The position numbers were made by a program, and so were the translations under genes. Shown one piece after another: positions 25,352 through 34,476 of a stretch of DNA of 48,074 bases. Every line of letters begins with the position of its first letter. Positions within the stretch are counted from its first letter, which is position 1. The notes beneath the pieces are model-generated. The model was given only the letters and a program-made list of their open reading frames with translations, did no database searches and was not told the origin of the DNA. This DNA comes from Martinezella lusitana (GTDB lineage Bacteria; Pseudomonadota; Alphaproteobacteria; Rhizobiales; Rhizobiaceae): assembly GCF_010668395.1 (NCBI RefSeq), contig NZ_WUEY01000033.1:1-48074 (forward strand), in the 5' to 3' direction.

Positions 25352-25409
25352 GCCAGCCTCCCGTCCGCATTGATCGCCTTTTGCCGACGGCGAACGCCGG
25401 AACGGCTGA

Positions 25410-27524
25410 TTAGTCTTTCCGCGCCCGCATCTGCACCAGCGCATCGAGCGCCACGCCGCTCTTCGGCAAAGCGACGAACGGATTGATCTCGATGCTCTCG
25501 ATATCGTCGGCATTGGCGGCAGCGACCGCGGCCAGTGACGCGATCGCCGAAGCCAGTGCATCGATGTCGGACGGCTCGGCACCGCGCCAGCCATCCAGCA
25601 CCGGCCGTGCGCGCAGCGCATCGATCATCCGCCGCGCCGCGCCGAGACTGACCGGCGCCGGCGCAAAGACCACGTCCTGCAACGCCTCGGTCAACACGCC
25701 ACCAAGGCCGAACATGACGACCGGGCCGAAATCGACGTCGTTCTGCGTCCCGATGATGGTCTCGACCCCGCCTTTCAACATGGGCGACAGGGTCACGCCG
25801 ATGAGACGGGCCCGCGGCGCCCTTTCAGCGACAGTCGCCATCATCGTTTTCCAGGCGGCGCGAAGCCGCGTCTCATCGGCGATATCGAGATCCACGCCGC
25901 CGACTTCCGTCTTGTGCTGGATATCGGGGGAATCAATCTTCAAGACGACGGGATAGCCGAGCTCCTTCGCGACCCTCACCGCCTCGTCTTCAGTTTCAGC
26001 ACTGCGAACCGGCAGATCCGGCAAGCCCCATTGCTTGAGCAATCTTGCCGCAGCTGGAGCGCTGGACGCAGCGTCTTCGAGAAGCTGCCGGTCGACGGTT
26101 GTGGTCGTTACCGCTGGCTCATCGGCAAGCGCGAAATGCGCAGCGAAATGGCGCAGGCCGCCGATCGCGCGGATCGCCCGCGTCGGGTCTTCGAACACCA
26201 GATATCCGAGCGCCGACATTTCGTTGCGAAACTCCGGCGTCGCGCGGGTCACCAGCGTCATCAGCCGGTCCTTGTAGCGCGTCGCCACATCGATCAGCGT
26301 CGGCCGCAACAGATCGACGACGCCAGGCGTCTTGCCCATGTGGGACATGAAGATCACCAGCGTCGGCACCGTCGTCTGGCCGGCGGCAATGTCGATCACC
26401 GAGCCGAACAGGCGAAAATCGTTGGCCACCTGTGCCGTCGTGTCGAGCGGATTGCCGGTGCTGGCGAGCGGCACCAATTTCTTGATGTCCGCCTGAGCGC
26501 TTGCCGGAAAGGGCGGCAGCACCAGCCCGGCCCGGTCGGCGGCATCCGCGAGCATGATGCCGACGCCGCCGGACGGCGTGATGATCGCGGCATCCGGGCT
26601 TGCGGGGAACTTCCCCTGCGCGCAGGCATAGGCGAGGTCGACTGCCTCCTCGATACTTTCGGCCGGCCTTGCGCCATAGGAATTCAGCACCGCGTCGAAG
26701 ACCCGCTTCGAGCCGGCCAGCATGCCGGTATGCGACTTGACTGCCGCAAGGCCCGCTTCGGTCGAACCGGGCTTGATGGCGATGACCGGCTTGTTGGCCG
26801 CAGCGGCAGCGGCAAGCGCGCGCTTCAGCCGGGCGCCGTCGCGGCTGCCTTCGAGATAGACGACGATGACCGATGTCTGCGGATCGGCGGCCATCCAGGC
26901 GATGCAATCGGCGACATCAATATCGGCTTCGTTGCCGGTCGCGACGAAATGGCTGAAACCGATACCGGCTTCGGCGGCGAGCGCCATGATATAGGTGCCG
27001 ACCGCGCCGCTCTGGCTGGCGATGCCGACATTGCCGGGCTTCGGCCAGACATTGTCGAGCGCGGCGGAAAAAGTGGCGTAGAGACCGGAATGGAAACCGA
27101 TGAAGCCGAGGCTGTTCGGGCCGAGGAGGCGAACGCCCGCCGCCCGGCAGCGATCGGCAATCCGCTCCTGCGCCGCGAGACCGGCGGCATCGATCTCGCC
27201 GAAACCGGCGGTGAACAACGCAATCGACTTGACGCCGGCGGCCAAACAATCGCCGACCGCCGCTTCCACCGCCGTCACCGGCAAAGCGATGATGGCGAGA
27301 TCGGGCGGCGGCGAGACGCTGGCGATATCGGGTGCGCAGTCGAGACCGGCGATGGTGGCGCGGTTCGGATTGATCGGGATCACCGTCCCCTGGAAATGTC
27401 GCTTCATCAGCACGACGGGGATGCCGCCGATCTTGCCAGCATCGGAGGACGCGCCGATGACCGCAACACTGCGCGCCTTGAACATGATGTCGAGCGAGGC
27501 GGTCCTGGCGTCTCTCACTTGCAT
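25410..27524 (-). CDS. ADP-forming acyl-CoA synthetase (Acd family)
   Basis: A 704-aa fused acyl-CoA ligase of the NDP-forming type. It has an N-terminal CoA-binding Rossmann domain (SVAVIGASSDAGKIGG) and a succinyl-CoA-ligase-like centre (GIASQSGAVGTYIM; SHTGMLAGSKRVFDA). The C-terminal ATP-grasp domain holds AKELGYPVVLKIDSPDIQHKTEVGG. The phospho-His loop region is present in the middle. It activates a carboxylate with ATP and CoA and gives the entry CoA ester of the pathway. GGGAGGA precedes the ATG at 27524. The exact acid is unknown. Confidence 0.9.
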   Translation of the reverse strand: MQVRDARTASLDIMFKARSVAVIGASSDAGKIGGIPVVLMKRHFQGTVIPINPNRATIAGLDCAPDIASVSPPPDLAIIALPVTAVEAAVGDCLAAGVKSIALFTAGFGEIDAAGLAAQERIADRCRAAGVRLLGPNSLGFIGFHSGLYATFSAALDNVWPKPGNVGIASQSGAVGTYIMALAAEAGIGFSHFVATGNEADIDVADCIAWMAADPQTSVIVVYLEGSRDGARLKRALAAAAAANKPVIAIKPGSTEAGLAAVKSHTGMLAGSKRVFDAVLNSYGARPAESIEEAVDLAYACAQGKFPASPDAAIITPSGGVGIMLADAADRAGLVLPPFPASAQADIKKLVPLASTGNPLDTTAQVANDFRLFGSVIDIAAGQTTVPTLVIFMSHMGKTPGVVDLLRPTLIDVATRYKDRLMTLVTRATPEFRNEMSALGYLVFEDPTRAIRAIGGLRHFAAHFALADEPAVTTTTVDRQLLEDAASSAPAAARLLKQWGLPDLPVRSAETEDEAVRVAKELGYPVVLKIDSPDIQHKTEVGGVDLDIADETRLRAAWKTMMATVAERAPRARLIGVTLSPMLKGGVETIIGTQNDVDFGPVVMFGLGGVLTEALQDVVFAPAPVSLGAARRMIDALRARPVLDGWRGAEPSDIDALASAIASLAAVAAANADDIESIEINPFVALPKSGVALDALVQMRARKD

Positions 27525-27550
27525 TTCTTTCCTCCCGCTCCCCATTACGA

Positions 27551-28753
27551 TCAGTCCCCGAAGGCTCCTCTCGCCTTCAGCTCGGCAATCTCCGCCTCGC
27601 TGAACCCCGCCTCCGCCAAAATCTCCCGATTGTGCTCACCAAGCTCCGGCGGCAGCCGATGCATGCGGCCGGGCGTGGCGTGCAGACGGAACGGCGTGCC
27701 GACATAGCGCTGGTCGCCCTCCCCCTCCGGAAAATGGAAAACACCACCGACCGCATCCAGCTGCGGATGATCCGCCGCCTCGCCGATCGTCTGGACGATC
27801 GCGACATTGACCTTCACGGCGCTGAGCTTGGCATGCACCTCGGCATTGGTGAGCTTGCCCGTCACTTCGGTCATGGCGGCGATCACGTCCTTGCGCAGCC
27901 GCAGCCTCTCGGACGCGGTGCGATATTCCTCGCGATCCAGCGCCTCCGGGTCGAGCGCGGTGGCGCAGCGCCGCCACATCTCGTCGCTCGGCGCGATGAT
28001 GACCGCATAGCCGTCCTTGGTCGGGAAGGCCTGGTTCGGAACGCTCAAGTGATTGGCGGTCCCCATGCGCCGGTGCATGCGGCCGGTCAGCCAATATTCC
28101 TTGTAGAAATAGCTCATCAGATGCGCGGCGCTCAGCATCAGCGACGTGTCGACCCGCTGGCCCTCGCCGGTGCGCTCGCGATGATAGAGTGCAGCCAGAA
28201 CGCCGCCGACGATCGCAAGGCTCGCGTGCAGGTCGACAATGGCGCTTCCGGCCCGTGCCGGCGCGCCGCCCTCTTCGCCCGTGATGCTCATCAGCCCGGA
28301 AAACGCCTGCAGGGCAAGATCGTTCGCCCCGATATGCGACAGCGGTCCGACCGGTCCATAGGAATGGAAATCGCAATAGATGAGGCCCGGTTTTCTCTGG
28401 TGCAGGTCGTCGTAGCCCAGGCCCCAGCGCTCCATCGTGCCGGGACGGAAATTGTTGACGACGACATCGGCGCCGTCGATCAGCCGAAGCGCCACGGCCC
28501 GGCCGCTTTCGGTCGAAAGATCGAGCGTCAGGCTGCGCTTGTTGCGGTTGAGCGCGCGAAACGAGGGGCTTGGCCCCGTTAGGCGCTCCAGCTCCTCGCG
28601 GGTGACGCCGAGATAGCGGCATTCGTCCCCGCCTTCGGGGTCTTCGATCTTGATGATGTCGGCCCCGAGATCGCCCAGAATCTGCGTCGCGTCAGGGCCT
28701 GCAAATATCCGGGAGAAATCCACCACCCGGATGTGTTCAAGTATGTCAGCCAT
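27551..28753 (-). CDS. CaiB/BaiF family (class III) CoA-transferase
   Basis: A 400-aa family III CoA-transferase. The N-terminus VVDFSRIFAGPDATQILGDL then GADIIKIEDPEGGD is the family signature. The catalytic Asp is in IVDLHASLAIV, and the C-terminal part has the usual PFRLHATPG segment. It moves CoA between carboxylic acids without ATP. With the ADP-forming ligase next door the cluster has two activation routes: one for the growth substrate and one perhaps for an intermediate or product. Confidence 0.92.
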   Translation of the reverse strand: MADILEHIRVVDFSRIFAGPDATQILGDLGADIIKIEDPEGGDECRYLGVTREELERLTGPSPSFRALNRNKRSLTLDLSTESGRAVALRLIDGADVVVNNFRPGTMERWGLGYDDLHQRKPGLIYCDFHSYGPVGPLSHIGANDLALQAFSGLMSITGEEGGAPARAGSAIVDLHASLAIVGGVLAALYHRERTGEGQRVDTSLMLSAAHLMSYFYKEYWLTGRMHRRMGTANHLSVPNQAFPTKDGYAVIIAPSDEMWRRCATALDPEALDREEYRTASERLRLRKDVIAAMTEVTGKLTNAEVHAKLSAVKVNVAIVQTIGEAADHPQLDAVGGVFHFPEGEGDQRYVGTPFRLHATPGRMHRLPPELGEHNREILAEAGFSEAEIAELKARGAFGD

Positions 28754-28789
28754 TCGCTTGCCTGTGAAATCCGGAGGGCGGTCCGTCGC

Positions 28790-29248
28790 TCAATGAGCGG
28801 CGGTGCGAACCACGATGGCTTCTCCCACCGTGACCTTCGTCTGCTTGTCGTCCTCGCACCAGACATCGAGATAGACGGTCCGTTTGCCCGGCTGCTCGTC
28901 CGTCACCCGGTTGACCCGGGCGCAGGCGATCGCAATCTGATTTTCATGGATGGGGGCGATGTATTTCGTCTTCAGCCGTCCGGCGCGCGTCACATCGGCG
29001 CCGAAGACGTCGATCAGCAGGCCCATGATCCAGTTCGTCGAAATCATGCCGTCGGCGATGATGCCGGGCAGGCCCTGCGAACGGGCATAGTCGTCGTCGT
29101 CGTGGATGGTCGGCTCCTGCGTGTGGATGCGGCCGTCATCGGCGGCAACCGTCGGCTGGGCGTCGACATACCAGCGCATGCGCTCGCGCGTCATCGGACG
29201 CGGCCGGCTGCGGAACTCCATGCCTGGTTCCAGATTGATCTCGCTCAT
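28790..29248 (-). CDS. MaoC-like hotdog dehydratase, subunit 2
   Basis: A 152-aa single hotdog domain. DDDDYARSQGLPGIIADGMISTNWIMGLLIDVFG carries the central hotdog helix, but the usual MaoC catalytic D-x-x-x-x-H pair is not obvious. The later strands are RLKTKYIAPIHENQI and KRTVYLDVWCEDD. GGGGATAGGA precedes the ATG at 29248. It follows another hotdog gene by 13 bases, so the two probably form a heterodimer. Hydration of an enoyl-CoA or thioester hydrolysis are both possible. Confidence 0.8.
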   Translation of the reverse strand: MSEINLEPGMEFRSRPRPMTRERMRWYVDAQPTVAADDGRIHTQEPTIHDDDDYARSQGLPGIIADGMISTNWIMGLLIDVFGADVTRAGRLKTKYIAPIHENQIAIACARVNRVTDEQPGKRTVYLDVWCEDDKQTKVTVGEAIVVRTAAH

Positions 29249-29261
29249 TCCTATCCCCTCC

Positions 29262-29705
29262 CTACGCAGCCTTGCCGCTCTCACCTGAGAAGGCGAGGAT
29301 GACGCGATCCGTATAGCGGATCAGCAGCTCACCCGTTTCCACCCGCTTCAATTCCATTTCGAGCACGACATATTCGCGGCCCTTCTTGGTGTAGCGCTCC
29401 TTGATCAGGCCCTGCACGCTCAGCCGGTCACCGACATAGACGGGCGCGAAGATCTCGGCATCATATTCGAAGTGAATGCGCGCCGTCGGCCCGGTCCCGC
29501 CGGGGCAGGCTTGGCGATAAAGCCTGAGCTTGTCGAGATGGATCAGGGTCGGCGGCATGATCTGGCCTTCGACACCCTGGAAAATCTCCTGATGCAGCTC
29601 CACCGCATGGCAATATTCGCGCACGACGAAAGGGCTCAGCGTATATTCGACAGGCCCCAGGACATCTCCGGTGTCCAGATCCGTCACCATTTTCCCCGTT
29701 GCCAT
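29262..29705 (-). CDS. MaoC-N-like hotdog protein, subunit 1
   Basis: A 147-aa hotdog protein of the FAS1/MaoC N-terminal type. GPVEYTLSPFVVREYCHAVELHQEIF is followed by PTLIHLDKLRLYR, then ARIHFEYDAEIFAPVYVGDRLSVQG and KKGREYVVLEMELK. It is the first gene of the long leftward operon and is divergent from the LysR gene across 198 bases. With the next gene it resembles two-subunit enoyl-CoA hydratases (ChsH1/ChsH2 type), again an analogy with sterol side-chain degradation. Confidence 0.82.
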   Translation of the reverse strand: MATGKMVTDLDTGDVLGPVEYTLSPFVVREYCHAVELHQEIFQGVEGQIMPPTLIHLDKLRLYRQACPGGTGPTARIHFEYDAEIFAPVYVGDRLSVQGLIKERYTKKGREYVVLEMELKRVETGELLIRYTDRVILAFSGESGKAA

Positions 29706-29825
29706 AACACACCCTCCCGAATGGCCGTTGACGCTGTTTCGCCCGCTCCCAGTAGGAACGAAAGCGCTTTCCAGGATTCACTACACGTTGTTCCGGATGG
29801 CGGGTACCGACACAAGACAAAGAGC

Positions 29826-29848
29826 ATCTTTCCGGATTTCGCAAAGAT
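29826..29848. promoter_or_regulatory. Candidate LysR-type operator
   Basis: ATCTTTCCG (29826-29834) and CGCAAAGAT (29840-29848) match in 8 of 9 positions around a 5-base centre, giving a T-N11-A core. It lies in the divergent promoter region, about 55 bases before the LysR gene. No other strong repeat is visible there. Confidence 0.5.
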
Positions 29849-29903
29849 AGGCATATTCACCGCGGAGGAGTTTTCGCATACGAGCAGATAGGGAGGAGTT
29901 CGC

Positions 29904-30821
29904 TTGGAATGGGTTCAGACATTAGGATCATTCGTCAACGCCGTGCAGCAGGGCAGCCTGTCGGGCGCCGGACGCATGCTCGGTTGTTCGCCGGCGTCGG
30001 TTTCACGCCACATCACCGCATTGGAGGATCAGCTCGGCACGCAACTGCTGAAGCGATCGAGCCGTAACCTTGCGCTTACCGAAGCGGGAGAGCTTTATTA
30101 CAGCCAGGTCGAGCAGGTGCTGCAGCAGCTCTCCGAGGCCAACCGCAGCATCAGCCAGCTTCATACCAAGCCGCAGGGCGTGCTGAAGGTGCATGCGCGC
30201 ATGCTGGTGGGTCAATTGATGATCCTGCCGCACCTGCCGGAGTTCCTGGCGCACTACCCCGACATCACCGTCGACCTCGTTCTATCGAACAATATCGCGC
30301 CGGTGATGGAGCAGGGCACCGACGTCGACATCCGCATCGGCCGGCTGGAGGATTCCTCGCTGATAGCGCGCAAGCTGGTGTCCAGCGAGCGCATCGCCTG
30401 CGCCACGCCCGGCTATCTCGACCGACATCCTGATATCACCCGGCCGTCGGATCTGAAGAACCACAATTGCCTGACCTACCGCATCAATCTCGGCACACCG
30501 GTCTGGCGATTCATGGATGCGGAGCAGCGTGTCGAGGAAGTGCCAATCAAGGGCAGCTTCCAGACGGATTTCGGCTTCGCGCTACTGGAAATGGCGCGTG
30601 AAGGCGTCGGGATCGCCATGATGCCGGATTGGTCGGTGCATCGCGATCTCGCCAGCGGCAAGCTCGTGCGGCTGTTTCCGGAATACAGGGTCAGCCATAT
30701 CGACTTCGACAACGGCGTCTATGCCGTCTTCCCGAAATCGCGGCGAACCTCAGTGAAACTGCGCATGTTCATCGACTTTCTCGCCGGCGTGTTCCGCCGC
30801 GAACTCGCGCATGATTCCTGA
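29904..30821 (+). CDS. LysR-family transcriptional regulator
   Basis: A 305-aa regulator. The winged helix at the N-terminus has FVNAVQQGSLSGAGRMLGCS, then PASVSRHITALEDQLGTQLL and RSSRNLALTEAGE. The C-terminal part is the two-lobed effector domain (GVLKVHARMLVGQLMILPHL). The start codon is TTG at 29904, set by GGGAGGAG 5 bases upstream; no in-frame ATG is near. It is transcribed away from the leftward catabolic operon and convergent with the next hydrolase gene. It is the only regulator in the 28-kb cluster, so it probably controls both arms in response to a pathway compound. Confidence 0.93.
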   Translation: MEWVQTLGSFVNAVQQGSLSGAGRMLGCSPASVSRHITALEDQLGTQLLKRSSRNLALTEAGELYYSQVEQVLQQLSEANRSISQLHTKPQGVLKVHARMLVGQLMILPHLPEFLAHYPDITVDLVLSNNIAPVMEQGTDVDIRIGRLEDSSLIARKLVSSERIACATPGYLDRHPDITRPSDLKNHNCLTYRINLGTPVWRFMDAEQRVEEVPIKGSFQTDFGFALLEMAREGVGIAMMPDWSVHRDLASGKLVRLFPEYRVSHIDFDNGVYAVFPKSRRTSVKLRMFIDFLAGVFRRELAHDS

Positions 30822-30825
30822 GCGC

Positions 30826-30858
30826 AAGCCCTTGCGCCGTTACCTGGCGCAAGGGCTT
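30826..30858. terminator. Bidirectional hairpin between convergent genes
   Basis: AAGCCCTTGCGCC and its exact complement form a 13-bp stem around a 7-base loop (GTTACCT). It sits between the LysR gene and the convergent hydrolase gene. No T-run is seen on either side, yet position and strength fit a shared terminator. Confidence 0.7.
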
Positions 30859-30874
30859 CCTCCGATCTCGTCGC

Positions 30875-31645
30875 CTACCAATCCGCCTTCTCAGCCAGGA
30901 ACGGCCTGAGGATCGCCAGGAACCGCTCCGGCGCCTGGAACGGAATGAAGTGCGCCGCTTCCTCTATTCTCACCGTTTCGGCCTCCGGAACCAGCGATGC
31001 GACGATGGCCGCGCCGTCGGCCGGCATCAGCGTGTCGTTGCCGCCGGGAATGAGCAGCAGCGGGCATTCGACCTTCGGCAGGTCGGCACGAATGTCGATG
31101 TCGAGAAAACCGAGCACCGACAGCGCATACCCTTCCGCGCTCTGGGCGGCGTAACGCTCGACATAGACATCGAATCGCTTGTCGCGCGGCATGCCGTGGA
31201 AGGCGCGTTCGGCGGCACCCGGCAGAAGCGCCTGCATGCCCTCGGCCCGCACCTGGTCGACACGGGCGCGCAGCACGCCCTTGACCTCGTCGGCGTTGCG
31301 GACGCCGGGATTGGTCATCACCACGCCGGCGGCAAGCTCCGGATGACGAGCGGCAAGAGCCGCCGCGATCATGCCGCCGATGGCGCAGCCGACGAAGACG
31401 GCGCGTTCGATCCCGAGATCGGTGAGCACACCGGCAAGATCGGCGCAATGCTCCTCGAGCTCGACCGGCTTCGGCGGCAATGGCGTCGATCCCGCCGCCT
31501 GCAGATCGGGCGTGATGCAATAATAGGAATCGGTGAGTGCCGGCAGCACGTCGTCCCAGAAACGATGATCGGTTCCGAGTGCGTGGATGAGCAGCAGGGC
31601 GGGATTGGCGCGGTTGCCCCGCGTCACAACATGCAATTTGGTCAT
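30875..31645 (-). CDS. Alpha/beta-hydrolase fold protein, second copy lacking nucleophile Ser
   Basis: A 256-aa PcaD-like protein. LLLIHALGTDHRFWDDVL is the oxyanion strand, PGGNDTLMP carries the acid and EEAAHFIPFQAPERF the histidine. The elbow is GCAIG (residues 86-90): residue 88 is Ala (codon 31384-31382, GCC) with Cys just before it. It is thus a second cluster member without the usual Ser. The ATG at 31645 follows the MBL gene stop by 11 bases. The pair may act on the same lactone or enol-lactone, but this is not shown by sequence. Confidence 0.85.
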   Translation of the reverse strand: MTKLHVVTRGNRANPALLLIHALGTDHRFWDDVLPALTDSYYCITPDLQAAGSTPLPPKPVELEEHCADLAGVLTDLGIERAVFVGCAIGGMIAAALAARHPELAAGVVMTNPGVRNADEVKGVLRARVDQVRAEGMQALLPGAAERAFHGMPRDKRFDVYVERYAAQSAEGYALSVLGFLDIDIRADLPKVECPLLLIPGGNDTLMPADGAAIVASLVPEAETVRIEEAAHFIPFQAPERFLAILRPFLAEKADW

Positions 31646-31656
31646 GGCTGGGCCTC

Positions 31657-32535
31657 TTATGGCAGGACGGAAGACGGTTCGAACGCATAGCCCGAGGCCG
31701 TGCGTCTGACATAGCCGCAATGCGGCGGGCCGAAGTGGCCGGGAAGAATCAGCGCTCCCTCGTCGGCGGCGTGCTTCAGCACCTTCGCCCGCGTCTCGCG
31801 CGCGACATCCTGGTCCTCGCAGAACTTGCTGTTCCAGTCGGGATAATAGATCTGGATCGGATTGTGCATGACGTCGGCGATGAAGAAGGCTTCCCTGCCG
31901 CCGGAACGCACCTGCACACCGGCCTGGCCGGGCGCATGTCCGGGGATCGGCACGAGCTGGATGCCGGGCAGCAGCGTCTCGGCGCCTTCGACCACGCGGG
32001 CGAGACCCGCATCAAGGATCGGCTGGATGCTGTCATAATAGGTATTCCAGGCGCCTGGCGGCCGCGAGGCCCCGCCCCGCTTCGGGTCGCGCGTCTCCAG
32101 TTCCTTCGCCGTCAGGACATATTGCGCGTTCGGAAACATCGGCACCCAGCGGTCGCCCTCCAGCCGCGTGTTCCAGCCGACATGGTCGACATGGAGATGC
32201 GTCAGGATGACCATGTCCACCTTGTCGGGTTCGATGCCCACGCCCTTCAGCTTTTCGACGAAATTGGTCTGCAGCTTGTGGAACCGGGGCGACAGCGGCC
32301 GATCCTTGTCGTTGCCGCCGCTGGTATCGATGACGATGGTCTTGTCCGGCGTCTTCAAAATCCAGGTCTGGATCGTCGAATAGAAGACTTTCCGCTCTTC
32401 ATTATAGAAGTTCGGCGCCATCCAATCGTGATGTTTCTGCAAAATCGTGTCGTTCCAGTGCTGAAAAAGACCGGTGTCCTCATCCAGCACGATCTCCTCC
32501 ACGCGTGAAATCTCAAACTCGCCAAGGCTAATCAA
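31657..32535 (-). CDS. MBL-fold metallohydrolase
   Basis: A 292-aa metallo-beta-lactamase-fold hydrolase. The zinc motif is LTHLHVDHVGW, with further ligands in IPGHAPGQ, FIADVMHN and LPGHFGPPHCG. Of the lactonase / quinolone-type MBL class, it probably opens a lactone or ester. The start is TTG at 32535: GGAGGA lies 5 bases upstream and no ATG lies near. The open frame runs on to 32793 without a signal. First gene of a two-gene leftward operon with the hydrolase; the divergent neighbour is the second liv operon. Confidence 0.88.
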   Translation of the reverse strand: MISLGEFEISRVEEIVLDEDTGLFQHWNDTILQKHHDWMAPNFYNEERKVFYSTIQTWILKTPDKTIVIDTSGGNDKDRPLSPRFHKLQTNFVEKLKGVGIEPDKVDMVILTHLHVDHVGWNTRLEGDRWVPMFPNAQYVLTAKELETRDPKRGGASRPPGAWNTYYDSIQPILDAGLARVVEGAETLLPGIQLVPIPGHAPGQAGVQVRSGGREAFFIADVMHNPIQIYYPDWNSKFCEDQDVARETRAKVLKHAADEGALILPGHFGPPHCGYVRRTASGYAFEPSSVLP

Positions 32536-32695
32536 GGTCTTCCTCCATTTTTCACCATGGCGATTATATACCGGGATATTGGTCCTATCTTTACAAATAC
32601 TGCAATAATGGTTTGCAAGACCAATGGTTTCACCGCAGGAAAGCCTTGGGCTAGTGTTCTCAGCGAAACAAGCCGCCCGTCGAGGAGGATGGGCC

Positions 32696-32755
32696 ATGGC
32701 GAGGGAGGAGCAGGCACTTTGGTCGCGAGCAACGATCCTCAAGGGATCACGATAG
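32696..32755 (+). CDS. Possible 19-codon leader peptide
   Basis: ATG at 32696 (MAREEQALWSRATILKGSR, stop at 32753-32755) follows GAGGAGG at a good distance. It lies 70 bases before the second livG gene, in the 290-base divergent region. It could be a translated leader or a relic of a gene start. The evidence is only the ribosome binding site. Confidence 0.25.
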   Translation: MAREEQALWSRATILKGSR

Positions 32756-32825
32756 AGGACAATCATCCTACTTTCGGTGAGCGAAGGAACCATTCGCAGC
32801 GATCAGTCGTGCTTGTCGACGATTG

Positions 32826-33593
32826 ATGGAAAATCTTCTGGAATTATCTGATGTCAGCGTGAGCTTCGGCGGCATCAAGGCCCTGTCACAGGTCTCGATG
32901 TCCGTGGCGGCAAACAAGGTGACGGCGGTGATCGGCCCCAACGGCGCCGGCAAGACCAGCCTGTTCAACGTCATCTCCGGCTTCTACCCGGCCGACACCG
33001 GCGCCGTCGTCTTTGCAAACGACAATCTCTTGAAACGGCCGGCGCATATGCGCTCCATTCTCGGCATTTCCCGGACCTTTCAGAATATCGCCCTCTTCCC
33101 CGGCATGACGGTGGAGGAAAACATCAAGCTCGGCGCGCATGCGCAATTGCGCACCAACCTGCTGTCGGCCGCCTTCTATCTCGGTCCCGCCAAGCGCGAG
33201 GAAGCCGCGATCACCGCCGATATCGGTAAGCGCCTGCTCCCCCTGCTCGATCTCGACGAATACCGGCATCGCTCGGTTTCCGGTCTGCCCTATGGCGTGC
33301 AGAAACGCATCGAGCTGGCGCGCGCCCTGGTCAATCAGCCCAAGCTCCTGATGCTCGACGAACCCTTTGCCGGCATGCCCCCGCCGGAAAAGGCGCGGAT
33401 GTCGAGTTATATCCGCCGCATCGTCAACGAGACCGACCTCACCGCATTGCTGATCGACCACGACATGGAATCGATCATGAACATGTCGGACCATATCGTC
33501 GTGCTCAACTTCGGTAGCGTCATCGCCGCCGGTTCTCCCGTCGAGATGCAGACCAATCCCGCCGTCATCGAAGCCTATCTGGGCGGGGAGTGA
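32826..33593 (+). CDS. livG: Branched-chain amino acid-type ABC ATPase (LivG), right transporter
   Basis: A 255-aa LivG-type ATPase with intact Walker A (GPNGAGKTS), signature variant LPYGVQKR, Walker B (LMLDEPFAGM) and H-loop (IDHDME). It opens the rightward operon G-H-M-K-F. The gene order and sequence differ from the left transporter (K-H-M-G-F), so the two systems were not made by a recent duplication. The ATG at 32826 is preferred to the adjacent TTG at 32823. Confidence 0.92.
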   Translation: MENLLELSDVSVSFGGIKALSQVSMSVAANKVTAVIGPNGAGKTSLFNVISGFYPADTGAVVFANDNLLKRPAHMRSILGISRTFQNIALFPGMTVEENIKLGAHAQLRTNLLSAAFYLGPAKREEAAITADIGKRLLPLLDLDEYRHRSVSGLPYGVQKRIELARALVNQPKLLMLDEPFAGMPPPEKARMSSYIRRIVNETDLTALLIDHDMESIMNMSDHIVVLNFGSVIAAGSPVEMQTNPAVIEAYLGGE

Positions 33594-33600
33594 TCGAACC

Positions 33601-34476
33601 ATGCTGTCGCAATTCCTGGAATTCAGCCTGATTGGCATCGCCTCCGGCGCGATCTACGTGCTCGCCGCCTTGAGCTTCGTCATCGTCTATAAGGCGACGA
33701 ACGTCTTCAACTTCGCCACCGGCCAGATGATGATGTTCGGCACCTATCTCTTCTATATGTTCGACAAGCAGTTCGGCATCGGCTGGGTCGCCGGGCTGGT
33801 CGCCGCCATCATCTGCTCGGCGCTGCTCGCCATGGCACTGGAACGCGTATTGCTGCGGCCGCTGCTCGGCCGCCCGGCGGTCGTTCTCGTCATGGTGACG
33901 CTCGGTATCTCCAGCATTCTTGAAGGCCTGGCGCAGCTGATCTGGGGTCCGGATGTCCGGCAGCTGACGGAGATCCTGCCGCGCAAGCCGATCTTCCTCG
34001 GCGATATCCTCATCCCCGGAAAACTCGCCTGGGGCTTCATCATCGTCGGCATCATCGCCGCGCTGTTCATGGCCTACTACCGCTATTCCAGGGCCGGCAC
34101 CGCGATCCGCGCCACCGCCGTCGACCAGATCACGGCGGAAAGCCTCGGCATCAATATCCGCTCCGTCTTCCTGCTCTCCTGGGGGCTTGCCGGCGTGCTC
34201 GCCACCGTTTCCGGCATCATCACCGGCTCGGTCAACGGCGTCACGCCGCAGCTTGGCGATGTCGCGCTCAATGTGCTGGCCGTCGTCATGCTCGCCGGCA
34301 TGACCAGCGTCGGCGGCGTGGTGATCGCCGGTCTCTTCGCCGGATGGCTCGAGACCGTCGTCGGCGCCTATCTCGGCGCCTCCTGGCAGAGCTTCATCCC
34401 CTACCTTGTCGTGCTGATCGTCATGCTGATCAAACCGACCGGTCTCTTCGGCGAACGCAGGATCGAACGCATATGA
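33601..34476 (+). CDS. livH: Branched-chain amino acid-type ABC permease (LivH), right transporter
   Basis: A 291-aa LivH-type permease. SLIGIASGAIYVLAALSFVIV leads to ATNVFNFATGQMMMFGTYLF, with the family loop YSRAGTAIRATAVDQITAESLGI and GGVVIAGLFAGWLETV. Eight hydrophobic segments are visible. It starts 7 bases after livG and its stop overlaps livM by ATGA. Within the cluster it probably imports the growth substrate or a related acid. Confidence 0.92.
   Translation: MLSQFLEFSLIGIASGAIYVLAALSFVIVYKATNVFNFATGQMMMFGTYLFYMFDKQFGIGWVAGLVAAIICSALLAMALERVLLRPLLGRPAVVLVMVTLGISSILEGLAQLIWGPDVRQLTEILPRKPIFLGDILIPGKLAWGFIIVGIIAALFMAYYRYSRAGTAIRATAVDQITAESLGINIRSVFLLSWGLAGVLATVSGIITGSVNGVTPQLGDVALNVLAVVMLAGMTSVGGVVIAGLFAGWLETVVGAYLGASWQSFIPYLVVLIVMLIKPTGLFGERRIERI

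Noticed and set aside
32579..32624. TTGGTC / GACCAA inverted repeat before the second liv operon
   Set aside because: Arms of six bases separated by 34 bases are expected by chance at this scale.
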